From Larimichthys crocea (lineage: Eukaryota > Chordata > Actinopteri > Sciaenidae): a DNA stretch of 64,000 bases. Both the position numbers and the translations under genes were made by a program. Positions 63,249-64,000 of the stretch are shown here, piece after piece. The stretch lies in NCBI RefSeq assembly GCF_000972845.2, contig NC_040018.1:10389157-10453156 (forward strand), in the 5' to 3' direction. The notes beneath the pieces are model-generated. The model did no database searches. It had not been told where the DNA came from and saw only the letters and a program-made list of their open reading frames with translations. The first letter of the stretch is position 1. Each line of letters opens with the position of its first letter.

Positions 63249-63287
<39 letters not shown>
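63249..63287. repeat. (AC)19 microsatellite
   Basis: Second AC run close to the long GT array. Confidence 0.94.
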
Positions 63288-63291
<4 letters not shown>

Positions 63292-63394
63292 AATTAACCA
63301 TGGGGACAGGTAGGAGTGAAAAGGTCAGAGGATTCAGCTCACTGAACTGAGAGAAAGAAACCACTGCCCCATACTGTCGAGTTAATGATCCCAA

Positions 63395-63660
63395 ATTTAT
63401 CCATCCATTTTCCTACAATTTTCCAGATTCAGACTATCTTACATGTCGGAGTATCAAACTCATCCTCCAGCTTCTCCTCCAAGATACTTGTTTCTAAGCC
63501 AGGAATAATGTGGAATCCCTCCAGTGTACTTTCGGCCTGACTCTGGGTCTCCTCCAAGTTGGACGTGCCCAGAATACTGCTACATGGAGACATCCATGCG
63601 GCATCCTGATAAGATGCCAAAACAAACTCCACTGGCTCTACTTGATGAATGGAATGACCA
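63395..63660 (+). mobile_element. decayed non-LTR (LINE-type) repeat fragment
   Basis: Begins ATCCATCCATTTTCCTACAA, the common edge of a fish repeat, and later has TCCAAGTTGGACGTGCCCAG followed by GGAGACATCCATGCGGCATC. This follows the fish pattern GTGGGACGTGCCCGGAACACC ... GGAGGCGTCC..GGAGGCATCC. It is diverged and cut short where the next repeat begins. Class assignment from memory of the pattern, not a search. Confidence 0.45.
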
Positions 63661-63689
63661 AAGTATTAAACCAAGCCGCCTCCAGCCAT

Positions 63690-63907
63690 GCTTTTTTTGC
63701 AGCGTACTGTACAGTATGAACGCGCATTGTGTTCTGCGTTCTAAATTGACTAAGGGAGTACTGTACAAAATGCGTGTAAAAAGGTGTATAAAAGTGTGTG
63801 GTTAGGGGTTTTACGGCCTTAAAACATGTATAATAATTGTAAAAATTTAATTTATTGCGGGTTATTTTTAGAACGTATCCCCCGCGATAAACGAGGGACC
63901 ACTGTAC
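63690..63907. mobile_element. pogo/Tigger-like transposon terminus
   Basis: Ends GCGATAAACGAGGGACCACT then GTA. Its reverse complement TACAGTGGTCCCTCGTTTAT is the typical terminal repeat of Tigger/pogo-like elements, which insert at TA. Before it comes GGGGTTTTACGGCCTTAAAA and an AT-rich stretch, also seen in such elements. The other end was not found, so this is a partial or internally replaced copy. Confidence 0.5.
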
Positions 63908-64000
63908 ATAACAATGTCAAAAAAAATAATCAAGCAACTATTTTTTGATAACAATTATGAAATAAAAAGAACAGACTGTTCTGAACAACATTTCTAAAAA

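Larger units (their letters stand above)
59694..63394. other. gene-poor region, no coding support
   Basis: Holds LINE-like tail DNA near 60.1 kb, pyrimidine-rich tracts near 60.8-60.95 and 61.3-61.45 kb, and long CA/GT arrays. No frame with recognisable domains. Confidence 0.5.

Noticed and set aside
1..64000. CRISPR arrays, bacterial operons, phage or toxin systems
   Set aside because: No spaced direct repeats, no dense gene packing and no such proteins; the DNA is vertebrate in every respect.

Overview
The window is vertebrate nuclear DNA, most probably from a ray-finned (teleost) fish. The reasons are exon-intron genes with GT-AG splice sites and introns of moderate size, very dense CA/GT and CT/GA microsatellites, and DNA transposon relics of hAT, Tc1/mariner-like and pogo/Tigger-like type plus LINE tails of the kind common in fish genomes. 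Nothing bacterial or viral was seen. The fish assignment is an inference from style and protein similarity; no species can be named.

One protein-coding gene is well supported: an ETO/MTG-family transcriptional corepressor on the minus strand, read from about 16.2 kb down to 3.17 kb in ten coding exons. All splice phases agree (121+242+90+182+284+86+286+69+191+390 = 1941 nt, 646 codons plus stop). The domain order is NHR1/TAFH, NHR2 oligomerisation helix, NHR3 coiled coil and MYND zinc finger. The exon-2 and NHR3 residues fit CBFA2T3 (MTG16/ETO2) better than RUNX1T1 or CBFA2T2, so I call it cbfa2t3. A short 3' UTR with two AATAAA signals near 2.4 kb is likely. The 5' end is not certain: a strong GTAAGT donor near 30.6 kb suggests a non-coding first exon and promoter at about 30.6-31.9 kb, and a 68-codon open frame at 38.85-39.06 kb ends at a donor whose phase fits the first shared exon, so it could be an upstream alternative N-terminus.

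Layout: 1-2.4 kb is downstream flank; 2.4-16.2 kb is the cbfa2t3 coding part; 16.2-30.6 kb is the probable long first intron, which holds a decayed DDE transposase fragment and several AT-rich, homeodomain-site-rich blocks that look like conserved non-coding elements; 30.6-32 kb is the candidate promoter with a 62-bp CT tract; 32-64 kb holds no gene I can support. That last stretch contains two DNA transposons with intact 8-bp target duplications (56.4-57.1 and 59.1-59.7 kb), LINE-like 3' tails, a pogo/Tigger-like terminus at the right end, strong palindromes near 48.2 kb, and long CA/GT arrays near 63 kb.

I did not find a convincing new biological system. The best items to follow up are the possible distal N-terminal exon of cbfa2t3, the two datable hAT insertions (one carrying a damaged BED zinc finger, one carrying GC-rich cargo), the teleost-specific low-complexity expansions in the corepressor, and the hairpins.
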